In this document: positions 7,968 to 16,653 of the stretch, piece by piece | Layout: each line of letters starts with the position of its first letter | How positions within the stretch are numbered: the first letter of the stretch is position 1 | Source of the DNA: Polaribacter aestuariivivens | GTDB lineage: Bacteria > Bacteroidota > Bacteroidia > Flavobacteriales > Flavobacteriaceae | Reading direction: 5' to 3' | Length of the DNA: 64,000 bases | NCBI RefSeq assembly: GCF_005885675.1 | Contig: NZ_VANR01000001.1 | Span: forward strand, 651,551 to 715,550 | Program-made: the position numbers and the translations under genes | The notes under the pieces: generated by a model | Database searches by the model: none | The model's input: only the letters and a program-made list of their open reading frames with translations | Told to the model about the DNA's origin: nothing

Positions 7968-9296
7968 TTGGATCCAGATCCCCAATTATTATTTTACGTT
8001 TTAGCTTCTATTGATTTCATTATTTCTTTAAATGGAATTGCACTTCTTTTATTGCTTTTAAGTTCTGCACTTGTTTCTGGTACAGAAGTTGCTTTTTTCT
8101 CGCTATCTCAAACAGATCTTAATGAACTTTCTAAAAACGGAAAAGAACAAAATATTGTTGTTACTTTATTAGAAAGACCCAGAAAATTATTAGCAACCAT
8201 ATTAATTACAAATAATTTTATAAATATTTTAATTGTATTACTATTTGCATCTTTAGCAGATACACTCTTTGGAAACTTCAACTATTCATTAAACTTAGGT
8301 TTTTTTGAAGTATCTGTTCGTTTTTTCATAGAAATAATTTTAGTAACCTTCTTAATTTTATTATTTGGTGAGGTTTTACCAAAAGTATATGCTTCTAGAA
8401 ACGCATTACGTTTCTCTAAAGCAATGTCTAAATTTATTCATGTTATAAATTTTATTTTAACCCCATTTACAATGCCATTAATTAGTTTAACAAAATGGAT
8501 TGAAAAGAAGCTGGGTAGTAAAGGAAGTAATTTTTCGGTAGAAACATTATCACAAGCATTAGAATTAACCTCACAAGGAGCAACCACAAAAGACGAACAA
8601 AAAATTTTACAAGGAATCGTAAATTTTGGAAATACAGAAACCGTACAAATTATGAAACCTCGAATTGATATTTTTGCACTTTCAGACGAGGAACCTTATG
8701 ATGTAGTTTTAGAAAAAATTCTAGAAAATGGGTATTCTAGAAATCCTGTTTATCATGAAAATATAGACAATATTGTGGGCGTTTTGTACGCCAAAGATTT
8801 GTTGGCACACCTTTATAAAAAGTCTTTCGAATGGCAAAATTTGGTAAGAGAACCGTTTTTTGTACCAGAAAACAAAAAATTAGACGACTTGTTAGGTGAT
8901 TTTAGAGCCATTAAAAACCACTTAGCCATTGTTGTTGATGAGTATGGAGGCACAAGTGGTTTAGTTACCTTAGATGATGTTATAGAGGAAATCGTTGGTG
9001 ATATTAATGATGAATTTGATGATGAAGATTTAGCCTACTCTAAAATAGATGAAAACAATTATATTTTTGAAGGAAAAACTACCATTAAAGATTTTTGTAA
9101 AGTTTTAGACGATGAAGATGAAGCCATTTTTGAAGAAGAAAAAGGCGAAAGCGAAACTTTGGCAGGTTTTATATTAGAAATTTCTGGAAAATTTCCAAGA
9201 AGAGGAGAAAAAATAAAGTTTAAGAACTATACGTTTACTATTGAAGCGTTAGATAGAAAACGTATTAAACAAGTAAAAGCAACCAGAAATGCGTAA
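7968..9296 (+). CDS. gldE: Gliding motility protein GldE (CNNM/CorC-like)
   Basis: A 442-residue inner-membrane protein with an N-terminal DUF21/CNNM region of four hydrophobic segments (about 15-190), two CBS domains (about 215-335, RIDIFALSDEEPYDVVLEKI and DEYGGTSGLVTLDDVIEEI) and a C-terminal CorC/HlyC transporter-associated domain (about 355-435). Members next to gldD are called GldE and support assembly of the gliding/T9SS machinery in Flavobacterium. The start is an unusual TTG: no in-frame ATG exists before the CBS region, and the TTG-started N-terminus (MDPDPQLLFY) precedes the first membrane span. The last 8 bases overlap gldD, indicating translational coupling. Confidence 0.9.
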   Translation: MDPDPQLLFYVLASIDFIISLNGIALLLLLLSSALVSGTEVAFFSLSQTDLNELSKNGKEQNIVVTLLERPRKLLATILITNNFINILIVLLFASLADTLFGNFNYSLNLGFFEVSVRFFIEIILVTFLILLFGEVLPKVYASRNALRFSKAMSKFIHVINFILTPFTMPLISLTKWIEKKLGSKGSNFSVETLSQALELTSQGATTKDEQKILQGIVNFGNTETVQIMKPRIDIFALSDEEPYDVVLEKILENGYSRNPVYHENIDNIVGVLYAKDLLAHLYKKSFEWQNLVREPFFVPENKKLDDLLGDFRAIKNHLAIVVDEYGGTSGLVTLDDVIEEIVGDINDEFDDEDLAYSKIDENNYIFEGKTTIKDFCKVLDDEDEAIFEEEKGESETLAGFILEISGKFPRRGEKIKFKNYTFTIEALDRKRIKQVKATRNA

Positions 9297-9840
9297 CTTT
9301 TTTTCAGTCCTTTTTGTATTCATTTTTATTTCTTGTAAAAATGATGTTTTACCAAAACCAAAAGCCTATTTAAGCTTAACATATCCAGCAAAAAAATATA
9401 AAAAAATAACTCTTGAAAGACCTTATACTTTTCAAGTTTTAAAAAATACTGATGTAATTGACGAGCCAAATAATTGGCTAAAAATTAAATACCCAAATTT
9501 AAAAGCTTCCTTAGATATTACATACAGACCCGTAAATAACAATATAAAAGAATTATTAACAGAGGCTGAAAAATTAGTTTTTAAACACGCTGTAAAAGCA
9601 GAACAAATTATTCCTAAAGATTTTGTGAACAGTAAGAAAAAGGTTTTTGGAAGCATGTATGAAATTACCGGAAATGCAGCTTCACAATTACAATTTCATG
9701 TTACAGATAGCACAAAAAACTTCATAAAAGGGTCTTTATATTTTTATGCAAAACCAAATTACGATTCTATTTTACCTGCTGTTGCCTACATTAAAGAAGA
9801 TATTTTTCAACTTATAGAAAGTTTGGAATGGAGGAAGTAA
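9289..9840 (+). CDS. gldD: Gliding motility lipoprotein GldD
   Basis: A 183-residue lipoprotein required for gliding and T9SS function in Flavobacterium. The N-terminus MRNFFSVLFVFIFISC gives a lipobox-type cleavage with Cys16 as the lipidated residue. The family block PKPKAYLSLTYPAKKYKK follows, and the C-terminal region contains the typical FYAKPNYDSILPAV. The reading frame overlaps gldE by 8 bases. No enzymatic motif is visible. Identification rests on the signature N-terminal block and the gldE-gldD pairing. Confidence 0.92.
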   Translation: MRNFFSVLFVFIFISCKNDVLPKPKAYLSLTYPAKKYKKITLERPYTFQVLKNTDVIDEPNNWLKIKYPNLKASLDITYRPVNNNIKELLTEAEKLVFKHAVKAEQIIPKDFVNSKKKVFGSMYEITGNAASQLQFHVTDSTKNFIKGSLYFYAKPNYDSILPAVAYIKEDIFQLIESLEWRK

Positions 9841-9947
9841 CTTTTTAACTTCAAGTAAAAATACCTGTTTTACTAAACAGAAAATAAAACGCTAGAAATT
9901 TTCTATGATTTTTAAGTTATTTGGTAGTCTAACCAAACTTAATAATT

Positions 9948-11504
9948 ATGAAAAAAAGATTTATTAATACTACAATTTTAGCAATATCATTTTGCTTATT
10001 TTATTCGTGTAATACAAAGGAAAAAGTAATATTAATTCCAGAATATACAATTTCTATAGACTCTATTTCTAACTCAAATGCACCTGCTTTACAATCTTTT
10101 TCTCACGGAATTTCAGGTGATAATTGGTTACTTTTTGCAGGAAGAACAAATAAAAAAGCAGACGATGGTGGCTTGCATGATATGAGAAAAAATAGTGACT
10201 ATGCAGAAGAATCTTTTCCTCCAACTTCTTTTAACGAAAGTATTTATGTGTATAATCCATCTACAAATGCAGTACCTGAAAGTATTACAATTAATGAAAT
10301 GATAGCTGCTGTAGCAGAAAACTTCGCATCTTATAACTTAGAGACACTCACAAAATATACTACTGTTTTTAGAAACACAAATGCATTGGTAAAACAAGTT
10401 GAAGACTATTTATTTATTGTTGGTGGTTTTGGTCCACTAGATTTTGAAAACCCTAAAAACGGATATACAACTTACAATCAAGTTGCTCGAATTCACATTC
10501 CATCTATGATTCATTTAGTAAAAAAAGAATATGCTAAAGTTGTAGAATCAGAACTATTTGCGTTTACTGAAAATGAAAACCTAATTAGTACTGGAGGAGA
10601 ATTGCATTATATTGGAGGAAGTGAGATTAACAATGGTACTTTTTATTTAGTTGGAGGTCATAATTTTGGAAAAAGTGCTCCATTGTTTTCTAATGGTCAA
10701 AAATATGTTGATGCAGTGTATCCTTTTTCTGTTGCTAATGCTGCAGAACCATCATCTTTAAGTGTTACTGTAAATGCTCCAATTTCTGATATTAGTGACC
10801 CAAAAGGAGTTTCTTCTGATGATAACTCAATTTTTAGAAGAAGAGATGGCCCAATTACGCCTTCTTTATATTACAATACTTTAAATCAAGAATTAGAAGA
10901 AAGTATTGCAATTTATGCTGGAGTTTTTAAACCTGGTGAAGATTTACAAGCCTGGAATGACGCTATTTACGTGCATCCAAATTGGGCAAATAGTAACAAT
11001 AAATTATATACTTATGACAAAGCATATAACCAAAAAAACTTAAATGTATACTCTGCTCCAAATATAGTAGCTTATGATGCTTCTACTAAAATTTTACATA
11101 CTTTTTTATTAGGAGGAATTGGAGATGGAAACACAAGTAAAGAAGTGCGTTTATCTGGATTTACAAACACAGGAACACATATTAAGTTATTTGTAGAAAG
11201 CAATCCGTTAACAAGTACAAATAGTACTTTTAGTCAAAACTTATTTGCAAATAATAATACCAATTCGAAACCTTTTTATGGTGCAGAAGCCATTTTCTTT
11301 CCATCTAATAATTTTCAAAGCACATCAGTATCTCCAGATATTTTAGACACAAATACCGTTTTTGGAGAAACAAAAACAAGTGTAGAAATTGGATACGTTT
11401 TTGGTGGCATAGAGGCTTTTGCTTCACATCCAGGAACTTATGGTGTAACAAAATCTAGAGCTTCTAACAAAGTTTGGAAAGTAACTTTAACCAAAAAGTT
11501 TTAA
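9948..11504 (+). CDS. Kelch-like lipoprotein of unknown function
   Basis: 518 residues starting with a lipoprotein signal (MKKRFINTTILAISFCLFYSC, Cys at the lipobox). The body has repeated blade-like blocks with hydrophobic-Gly-Gly signatures, e.g. NWLLFAGRTNK, DYLFIVGGFGP, TFYLVGGHNFG, HTFLLGGIGDG and IGYVFGGIEAF, spaced as in a kelch-type beta-propeller. It is probably surface or periplasmic. It lies 107 bases after gldD on the same strand and ends at a terminator shared with the next, convergent gene, so it may be a separate unit. No enzymatic function is assigned. Confidence 0.7.
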   Translation: MKKRFINTTILAISFCLFYSCNTKEKVILIPEYTISIDSISNSNAPALQSFSHGISGDNWLLFAGRTNKKADDGGLHDMRKNSDYAEESFPPTSFNESIYVYNPSTNAVPESITINEMIAAVAENFASYNLETLTKYTTVFRNTNALVKQVEDYLFIVGGFGPLDFENPKNGYTTYNQVARIHIPSMIHLVKKEYAKVVESELFAFTENENLISTGGELHYIGGSEINNGTFYLVGGHNFGKSAPLFSNGQKYVDAVYPFSVANAAEPSSLSVTVNAPISDISDPKGVSSDDNSIFRRRDGPITPSLYYNTLNQELEESIAIYAGVFKPGEDLQAWNDAIYVHPNWANSNNKLYTYDKAYNQKNLNVYSAPNIVAYDASTKILHTFLLGGIGDGNTSKEVRLSGFTNTGTHIKLFVESNPLTSTNSTFSQNLFANNNTNSKPFYGAEAIFFPSNNFQSTSVSPDILDTNTVFGETKTSVEIGYVFGGIEAFASHPGTYGVTKSRASNKVWKVTLTKKF

Positions 11505-11519
11505 TTGATAAGAGATTTA

Positions 11520-11552
11520 GAAAAAGAGGTTTAATTAATTTTAGACCTCTTT
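11520..11552. terminator. Bidirectional terminator
   Basis: AAAAGAGGTtT and AgACCTCTTTT pair around an AT-rich loop between the convergent kelch-like and MutS-like genes, with A/T runs on both sides. Confidence 0.7.
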
Positions 11553-13321
11553 TATATAATCTCCATTTTCTTTAATAAAAAAGAAGCATTCATATTTTTA
11601 CAAATTCCGTTTTTTAATGTATAATCAAAATGCAACTCATTATTAATAATTTCTGCATCGAAAAAATAATTTTTTATGTCTTTAAATTCATTTTCTAACT
11701 CACATAAACTTACATCATGTGTTGCAATGATTCCTGTAGATTTAGATTTTGACAGTTTTTCAACGAATTTTTTAGAGCCAACTGCCTTGTCTTTACTATT
11801 CGTTCCTTTTAAAATTTCATCTAAAATGATAAAGTAATCTTCATTTTCAATTTCATCAACAATAAATTTTAAACGCTTTAATTCTGAATAAAAATACGAT
11901 TCATCTTCTGTTAAAGAATCTGAAGTTCGCATACTAGTAATCAGTTTTATAGGATGATATTGAAAACTTTTTGCACAAACTGGCAAACCACAATTTGCCA
12001 TCACAATAGATAAAGAAACCGTTCTTAAAAATGTACTTTTTCCAGCCATATTTGCACCTGTAACAATAAAAAACTCTTCTTTATTGATGTTGAAGTCATT
12101 ATCAACTCTTTTTTCTGAATTCAATAAAGGATGCCCTAAATTGGTAGCTCTAATCACTTTTTTTTCTGAAGTAATTTCAGGAAAAATAAATTTTGGATGA
12201 TTGAATACAAAATTTGCCAACGAATTTTGAGCATCAAAAAAAGTAACCACTTCAAACCAATTTTCGACTGTGTGTTTGTAGGTTGAAATCCATTTTTCGA
12301 CTTTACAAACATTGTAAATTTCTGTCAAAAACAACCCATTTCCAAAAACTGCGATAATAACATTGTTTCTCTGATCGAAAGTATCTAAAATTCTGGCAAA
12401 TTCTTTAAAAATAGCAGAGGCTTTTTTGTTTTCTGAATTGATAATTTGTTGTTTCTCTTTTAATATTTTTGAAGTAAATACTTCTTTCTCAATTTCATTT
12501 AATAAATAATGATATTGCGTAAATGTGTCTCTTGCTTTACTTGCTTCTGTATATAAATGATTTATTTTTAGCACAAATCTGCCCGTAATAAAAAGTCCTA
12601 TAAAAAACCAAATAACAATAAAAGTGAAAGAAATTTGCCTAAAGGAAACCAACCCAATTAACACCAAAGAAACAATTGTAAAAATAATTTGGAGTGTTTT
12701 AAAAAATTTTGGAAAGACAGTTTTGTAATTAGAAATCCAACTAACAATTACGTTTGAAGTAGTATTTACAGAAACCAAACTTGCCAAAGCAGAAAAATGT
12801 TGACGCCATTTTATTTTGCCAGAAAGTTCTTTTAAAGTTTCTTGTTTCTCTAAAATAGTAGCTGTACTGTTTTCTGTTAAGTAGTTTGCTAAAACTACTT
12901 TTCCGTCTTTTGTTTTTGTTCTATTTATATATTGAAAGAAAGAACCATTTCCAAATAAATCGATATCATTGCTATAAAAATGTGTAGGATTTATAAATGC
13001 TGAACCTGTTTCCAAATGATGAAAATGGCTATTTAAAACTTCAACTTCAACAGTATTAATTTTAATTTTTTCTGCAAGAATATTTCTTTTTCTTTTAAGA
13101 TTTACATGTTTTACAACTAAGAAACTAAATAATAAAAAACCTAAAAAAGCGATGATTAAAACATCTGGATATTTTCCGAAAGTTAAATAGACTAAAAAAC
13201 AAGTCGCTAAAAAAAAAGCAAATCTAAATACACTTAAATTGGCTGATTTCTTTTTAAGCGCATTGGCTTTTGTTTCTAATTCGGATTTATGATTTATGTA
13301 AAATTCTACTGGGTTTTTCAT
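11552..13321 (-). CDS. Membrane-anchored MutS-family ATPase
   Basis: A 589-residue protein whose C-terminal 220 residues form a MutS ATPase domain: Walker A GANMAGKSTFLRTVSLSIVMA, Walker B YFIILDEILKGTNS and the following switch His in IATHDVS. The N-terminal part has two pairs of hydrophobic segments (about 28-70 and 205-245) and no mismatch-recognition domain. It also lacks the Smr nuclease of MutS2. A classical mismatch-repair role is therefore unlikely; Bacteroidota carry such MutS-like membrane proteins with undefined function. It starts 5 bases after the stop of the MoeB-like gene, at the distal end of the Moco gene run. Confidence 0.85.
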   Translation of the reverse strand: MKNPVEFYINHKSELETKANALKKKSANLSVFRFAFFLATCFLVYLTFGKYPDVLIIAFLGFLLFSFLVVKHVNLKRKRNILAEKIKINTVEVEVLNSHFHHLETGSAFINPTHFYSNDIDLFGNGSFFQYINRTKTKDGKVVLANYLTENSTATILEKQETLKELSGKIKWRQHFSALASLVSVNTTSNVIVSWISNYKTVFPKFFKTLQIIFTIVSLVLIGLVSFRQISFTFIVIWFFIGLFITGRFVLKINHLYTEASKARDTFTQYHYLLNEIEKEVFTSKILKEKQQIINSENKKASAIFKEFARILDTFDQRNNVIIAVFGNGLFLTEIYNVCKVEKWISTYKHTVENWFEVVTFFDAQNSLANFVFNHPKFIFPEITSEKKVIRATNLGHPLLNSEKRVDNDFNINKEEFFIVTGANMAGKSTFLRTVSLSIVMANCGLPVCAKSFQYHPIKLITSMRTSDSLTEDESYFYSELKRLKFIVDEIENEDYFIILDEILKGTNSKDKAVGSKKFVEKLSKSKSTGIIATHDVSLCELENEFKDIKNYFFDAEIINNELHFDYTLKNGICKNMNASFLLKKMEII

Positions 13322-13326
13322 GTATT

Positions 13327-14418
13327 TTATTTGTAACTCGAAATTCCTCCAGTTAAATTCAACACTTCTAAATCTGGATATTTATTTTTTAATTTTACAG
13401 TGGCTCTGTAACTGTTAAAACCACGCTGACAAACCATTACATAGGTTTTACTTTTATCAACCGTAATTTTATCTGCATCGAAACTATTAATATGAATTGT
13501 TTGTTGCACATCAAAAGGGAGTTTTAAATTGTTTAAAACTGCAATAATTTCGAGATTTCTCGACTCCGCTCGAAATGACAGACGTTTTTTTAACTCTTCT
13601 GGAGCTATTTGCCAATCAGGATTCTGACCAGCACATGCTGCATCAATATAGGTTTGCACTTTAAAAATTTTTGCAATTTTATCTTTCAAAAAAGTAGGTT
13701 TTAACTTCATTTTTAACTCAGTGTTTTGCAAGGTATTATATATACGAAGTTGATTTGTTAATGGTTTTCCAATGCTTGTAACCAATTTTAAAACTTCATT
13801 TACTTGTTGCATTGCAATCATGCCTACAATTGCATTTAACGTTCCAGCTTCTTCGCAATTAGGAATGTCTGTTGCCATTTCTGGAAACGCATCTCTTAAA
13901 TTTGCGGAATAACTTCCGTCTTTTTGCAAGACGTTAAAAGTTGCCACATAGCCATCAAATTTATACAGAGAACCATAAACTAATGGTTTGTTTTTAACAA
14001 CACAAGCATCGTTTAACAAGTATTTTGTTGGTAGGGAATCTGTTCCATCTACAATAACGTCTACTTTTTCAATCATCTCAAAAACAGTTGACTTTGTAAT
14101 TGGGTTGTTAGAAAAAGTTACTTCTGTAAAAGGTGCTCTTTTTTTAATAAATGCAGATAAAATTGCTGCTTTTGGTTGATCTACATCTTCTAAAGTATAA
14201 AAAACTTGTCTGTGAAGATTGGTTACATCCACAGTATCGAAATCTACTAAATGCAATTTTCCAATACCACTTGATGCTAAATACACTGCAATTGGACTTC
14301 CTAAACCTCCACAACCAACCACCAAAACAGATGCGTTTTGTAGTTTTTCTTGCCCAATTTTTCCAATTTCTTGTAAAGTTATTTGACGTTTGAAAAGTTC
14401 GTTTTTTGTTAGTTTCAT
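13327..14418 (-). CDS. moeB: MoeB/ThiF-type adenylyltransferase fused to rhodanese
   Basis: 363 residues. An E1-like adenylation domain (about 1-245) has VLVVGCGGLGSPIAVYLAS, DFDTVDVTNLHRQ and DGTDSLPTKYLLND. It would adenylate the C-terminal Gly of MoaD for sulfur loading in molybdopterin synthase. A C-terminal rhodanese domain (about 265-363) carries the persulfide loop CQRGFNSYR. The CXXC zinc pairs of E. coli MoeB are not seen. Residues around 282-291 (FRAESRNLE) are encoded by a palindromic repeat inserted in frame between the two domains. MoeB rather than ThiF is inferred from the Moco context; moaD and moaE are not in the window. Confidence 0.85.
   Translation of the reverse strand: MKLTKNELFKRQITLQEIGKIGQEKLQNASVLVVGCGGLGSPIAVYLASSGIGKLHLVDFDTVDVTNLHRQVFYTLEDVDQPKAAILSAFIKKRAPFTEVTFSNNPITKSTVFEMIEKVDVIVDGTDSLPTKYLLNDACVVKNKPLVYGSLYKFDGYVATFNVLQKDGSYSANLRDAFPEMATDIPNCEEAGTLNAIVGMIAMQQVNEVLKLVTSIGKPLTNQLRIYNTLQNTELKMKLKPTFLKDKIAKIFKVQTYIDAACAGQNPDWQIAPEELKKRLSFRAESRNLEIIAVLNNLKLPFDVQQTIHINSFDADKITVDKSKTYVMVCQRGFNSYRATVKLKNKYPDLEVLNLTGGISSYK
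13551..13581. repeat. Palindromic repeat inside the moeB-like gene
   Basis: CGAGATTTCTCGACTCCGCT followed by CGAAATGACAG, a one-base variant (ACTCC for ACTGC) of the family core. On the coding strand it is read in frame as SFRAESRNLE in the linker before the rhodanese domain. Confidence 0.8.
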
Positions 14419-14460
14419 TATTATGCTGAACTTGTTTCAGTATTTTTTTTATACTACATA

Positions 14461-14535
14461 CAGTTTGTCACCCTGAAAGGGTCTTACCAATGAGTGAGCA
14501 ACAAAGCGTTGAGATTCCTTCGGAATGACAAACTG
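14461..14535. repeat. 75-bp element with perfect 10-bp terminal inverted repeats
   Basis: CAGTTTGTCA at 14461-14470 and TGACAAACTG at 14526-14535 flank an interior with CCCTGAAAGGG and ATTCCTTCGGAAT mini-palindromes. The TTTGTCA/TGACAAA ends equal those of the copy at 7442-7504, but the interior differs, so it is a related second type. It lies between the cytochrome and moeB-like genes. Confidence 0.75.
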
Positions 14536-14594
14536 TGTTGGAATTTTTAGTTTTTTATAGTTGATTCTTTATCAAAATTATATTGATAATTTTT

Positions 14595-14969
14595 TTAATT
14601 ATTCAAATATAAAAGTATTTCGTTCGTGTTTTGAATAGATAATTGTTTAAAATTTGGCTTATGATAATTATTAGTAATTGTATCTTTTATAACTATATAA
14701 TTAAAAAATGAAATTGAATCTCTTTTTATTCCACCTAAAGCTGGTCCAATAAGTTTTTTATCTAATTTGTGACAAGAAGCACAAAGAATTTTGAATAATT
14801 TTCTCCCTTCTTTTTGGTTTTCGTCTAAAGTATTTCCACAAATACTTATAAAATCTGGTGTTCCACAAACCATAGTTTCTTCTTCAAATCTATTAGAAGA
14901 TATAAAAACAGCAACTGCAATTATAAAAATCATAAAGAATGAAACTTTTATCCTGTTTTTATTATCCAT
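14595..14969 (-). CDS. Membrane-anchored monohaem cytochrome c-like protein
   Basis: 124 residues with an uncleaved-looking N-terminal hydrophobic anchor (about 9-27) and a haem-binding CASCH (about residues 63-67) within GRKLFKILCASCHKLDKKLIGPAL, typical of class I cytochromes c in the periplasm. No Met occurs after the haem motif; the place where the sixth-ligand Met-Pro normally falls reads NYHKPNFKQLS. His coordination or an open site is thus possible. The gene overlaps the upstream MobA-like gene by 8 bases, suggesting co-translation and a role as electron acceptor for a molybdoenzyme encoded elsewhere (inference). Confidence 0.82.
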   Translation of the reverse strand: MDNKNRIKVSFFMIFIIAVAVFISSNRFEEETMVCGTPDFISICGNTLDENQKEGRKLFKILCASCHKLDKKLIGPALGGIKRDSISFFNYIVIKDTITNNYHKPNFKQLSIQNTNEILLYLNN

Positions 14970-16116
14970 TTATCTCCTTTTTAGCCATCTCAAACTCTTC
15001 AGGAGTGTTTACATTTCTAATAAAAGAGTCATCAATTTCTACAATTTCCACGTCAGAATTAATTAGCATTTTACGCGGACAAGAATAACCTTGTGCTAAA
15101 TATTGTAATAAAATTGCATATGCTTTTGGTTCGTAAATGGTAATTAAAGGCTCTACAAACTCTTTGTTTTTTCCTTTAATTGCTGTAGCAACTTTACTCG
15201 GATTTCTATGTTTTAGTAATTGCTGAATAACTTTGTCATTTACAAAAGGAACATCTGTTGCCAAAACCAACCAAGCTGAATTTGGGTCTTTTTGAAATGC
15301 AGAACAAATTCCTCCAAAAGGGCCAAGGTTTAGAAAAACATCTGGAATTTCGTTAGTAAATTGAGACTTCTCGACTGCGCTCGAAGAAACAGAAGATTCA
15401 TTCTGAACAGAATAATACGTTTCAAAATTATTGTTTTCTAATAATTCTTTAGCGTGTTCTTTTTGAGGTTTTCCAAAATAATTCAATTCAGATTTATCTG
15501 TACCCATTCTGGTGCTTTTCCCACCAACTAAAACAAGTCCTTTTATCGGAGCAATTTTCTCTTGGATGAGATTATTGATATGATTTGCGATTTTATCAAC
15601 TTCATCAATTGTATAACAAAGTTTATTTTTTATGTTTGGAAATTTCTCCACTAAAAAGTTGAAAAATTCCGTTTCTTTTTTCAACTTAACAATAAACTGA
15701 ATGTTGTCTAATTGCTCCAATCTTTTGAATACGGAAGCTTTTTTTGCTTCGTCTAAAATTAGAATTTGTTTCGCCCCTTGATAATGGTTTCCATTGATAA
15801 AAACATAATCGTATTTAGTAAACTGTAAACGTTGTTCAAATTTATTTACGTTTCCAGAAGTTGTTATTTGTAAATTCCCTTCATGATGAAAAGTATATTC
15901 AGACAATTTATTTTCTTGAACATCTTTTGCGTGGGAAGCATCAAAATACGCCAATTTATAGTTTGATAATTTTTCTGAAACCTTATGAACCAAATCTGAA
16001 ATTATCCCACAATTTGTTCCTAAAATAGCGATTTCGTTTGGAGCGAAATTATCATTATTTCTTCTTTCTATATTTGTATGTTTTTTGTGTTTTTTCAAAA
16101 TTTTATCCTTTTTCAC
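14962..16116 (-). CDS. mobA: MobA-like nucleotidyltransferase with degenerate N-terminal domain
   Basis: 384 residues. The C-terminal half (about 193-384) is a MobA-type NTP-transferase: GLVLVGGKSTRMGTDKSELN, then LNLGPFGGICSAF and LATDVPF, the signature of molybdenum-cofactor guanylyl/cytidylyl transfer. The N-terminal half (about 25-190) has a MobB-like strand-loop-helix start (IAILGTNCGIISDLVHKVSE) but the P-loop Gly-Lys-Ser/Thr is missing, so GTP binding there is doubtful. A palindromic repeat is translated in frame as SSSAVEKSQ around residues 245-253, in a loop before the GPFGG block. It lies between moaC and the cytochrome gene, overlapping the latter by 8 bases. Confidence 0.82.
   Translation of the reverse strand: MKKDKILKKHKKHTNIERRNNDNFAPNEIAILGTNCGIISDLVHKVSEKLSNYKLAYFDASHAKDVQENKLSEYTFHHEGNLQITTSGNVNKFEQRLQFTKYDYVFINGNHYQGAKQILILDEAKKASVFKRLEQLDNIQFIVKLKKETEFFNFLVEKFPNIKNKLCYTIDEVDKIANHINNLIQEKIAPIKGLVLVGGKSTRMGTDKSELNYFGKPQKEHAKELLENNNFETYYSVQNESSVSSSAVEKSQFTNEIPDVFLNLGPFGGICSAFQKDPNSAWLVLATDVPFVNDKVIQQLLKHRNPSKVATAIKGKNKEFVEPLITIYEPKAYAILLQYLAQGYSCPRKMLINSDVEIVEIDDSFIRNVNTPEEFEMAKKEING
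15367..15386. repeat. Palindromic repeat inside the mobA-like gene
   Basis: CTTCTCGACTGCGCTCGAAG, the family half-element core. On the coding strand it is translated SSSAVEKS in a loop region of the nucleotidyltransferase domain, without disturbing the frame. Confidence 0.8.
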
Positions 16117-16124
16117 AATATCTA

Positions 16125-16177
16125 TTCAAGCGCAGCCGAGAACTAATTATAACCTCTCGACTGCGCTCGAGGAGACA
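16125..16177. repeat. Palindromic repeat, paired copy between mobA and moaC
   Basis: Inverted arms TTCAAGCGCAGCCGAGAAC and CTCTCGACTGCGCTCGAGGAG around an 11-base AT-rich spacer, followed by ACATT. It lies in the only sizeable gap between moaC and the MobA-like gene. Confidence 0.8.
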
Positions 16178-16179
16178 TT

Positions 16180-16653
16180 CTAATTTTTAATATCCGATTT
16201 TCCTCCAGTTTTTTCTACCAACTTTACTTCCTTAATCACCATTTTTTGACTGATGCTTTTACACATATCATAAATAGTTAAACAAGTAATATTTGCACCA
16301 GTTAGAGCTTCCATTTCTACACCAGTTTTCCCTGTAATCGTAACTTCACAAAGCACTTCTATGTTTTCTGAATCGATAATTTTAATATCAATATCTACTC
16401 CATTAATTAACAATGGATGACACATAGGTATTAGTTCTGAAGTCTTTTTAACACCCTGAATTCCTGCAATAATTGCAGTCTGAAAAACAGGGCCTTTTTT
16501 GGTTGATAATTCATTATCAGAAAAATTAGAAATCACTTCTTTTCCTAAAAACATGGTTGCTTTTGCAAGTGCAGTTCTTTTGGTAATTTTCTTATCAAAA
16601 ACATTTACCATTTTTGGATTTCCTTTTTTGTTTATGTGTGTGAAATTTTTCAT
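16180..16653 (-). CDS. moaC: Cyclic pyranopterin monophosphate synthase
   Basis: A 157-residue enzyme converting 3',8-cyclo-7,8-dihydro-GTP, made by MoaA, to cPMP in molybdopterin synthesis. The sequence follows the family throughout: MVNVFDKKITKRTALAKA, TSELIPMCHPLLINGVDIDI with the active-site Cys-His-Pro, GVEMEALTGANITCLTIYDMC with the catalytic Asp, and VEKTGGKSDI at the end. The length is normal. The start overlaps the small upstream lipoprotein gene by four bases (ATGA), so the genes are translationally coupled. Confidence 0.96.
   Translation of the reverse strand: MKNFTHINKKGNPKMVNVFDKKITKRTALAKATMFLGKEVISNFSDNELSTKKGPVFQTAIIAGIQGVKKTSELIPMCHPLLINGVDIDIKIIDSENIEVLCEVTITGKTGVEMEALTGANITCLTIYDMCKSISQKMVIKEVKLVEKTGGKSDIKN

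Noticed and set aside
9867..9882. Terminator after gldD (CTGTTT/AAACAG)
   Set aside because: A six-base-pair stem followed by A-rich rather than T-rich sequence.
14151..14393. Plus-strand frame opposite the MoeB-like gene
   Set aside because: It overlaps the most conserved adenylation motifs on the other strand and is Leu/Gln-biased.
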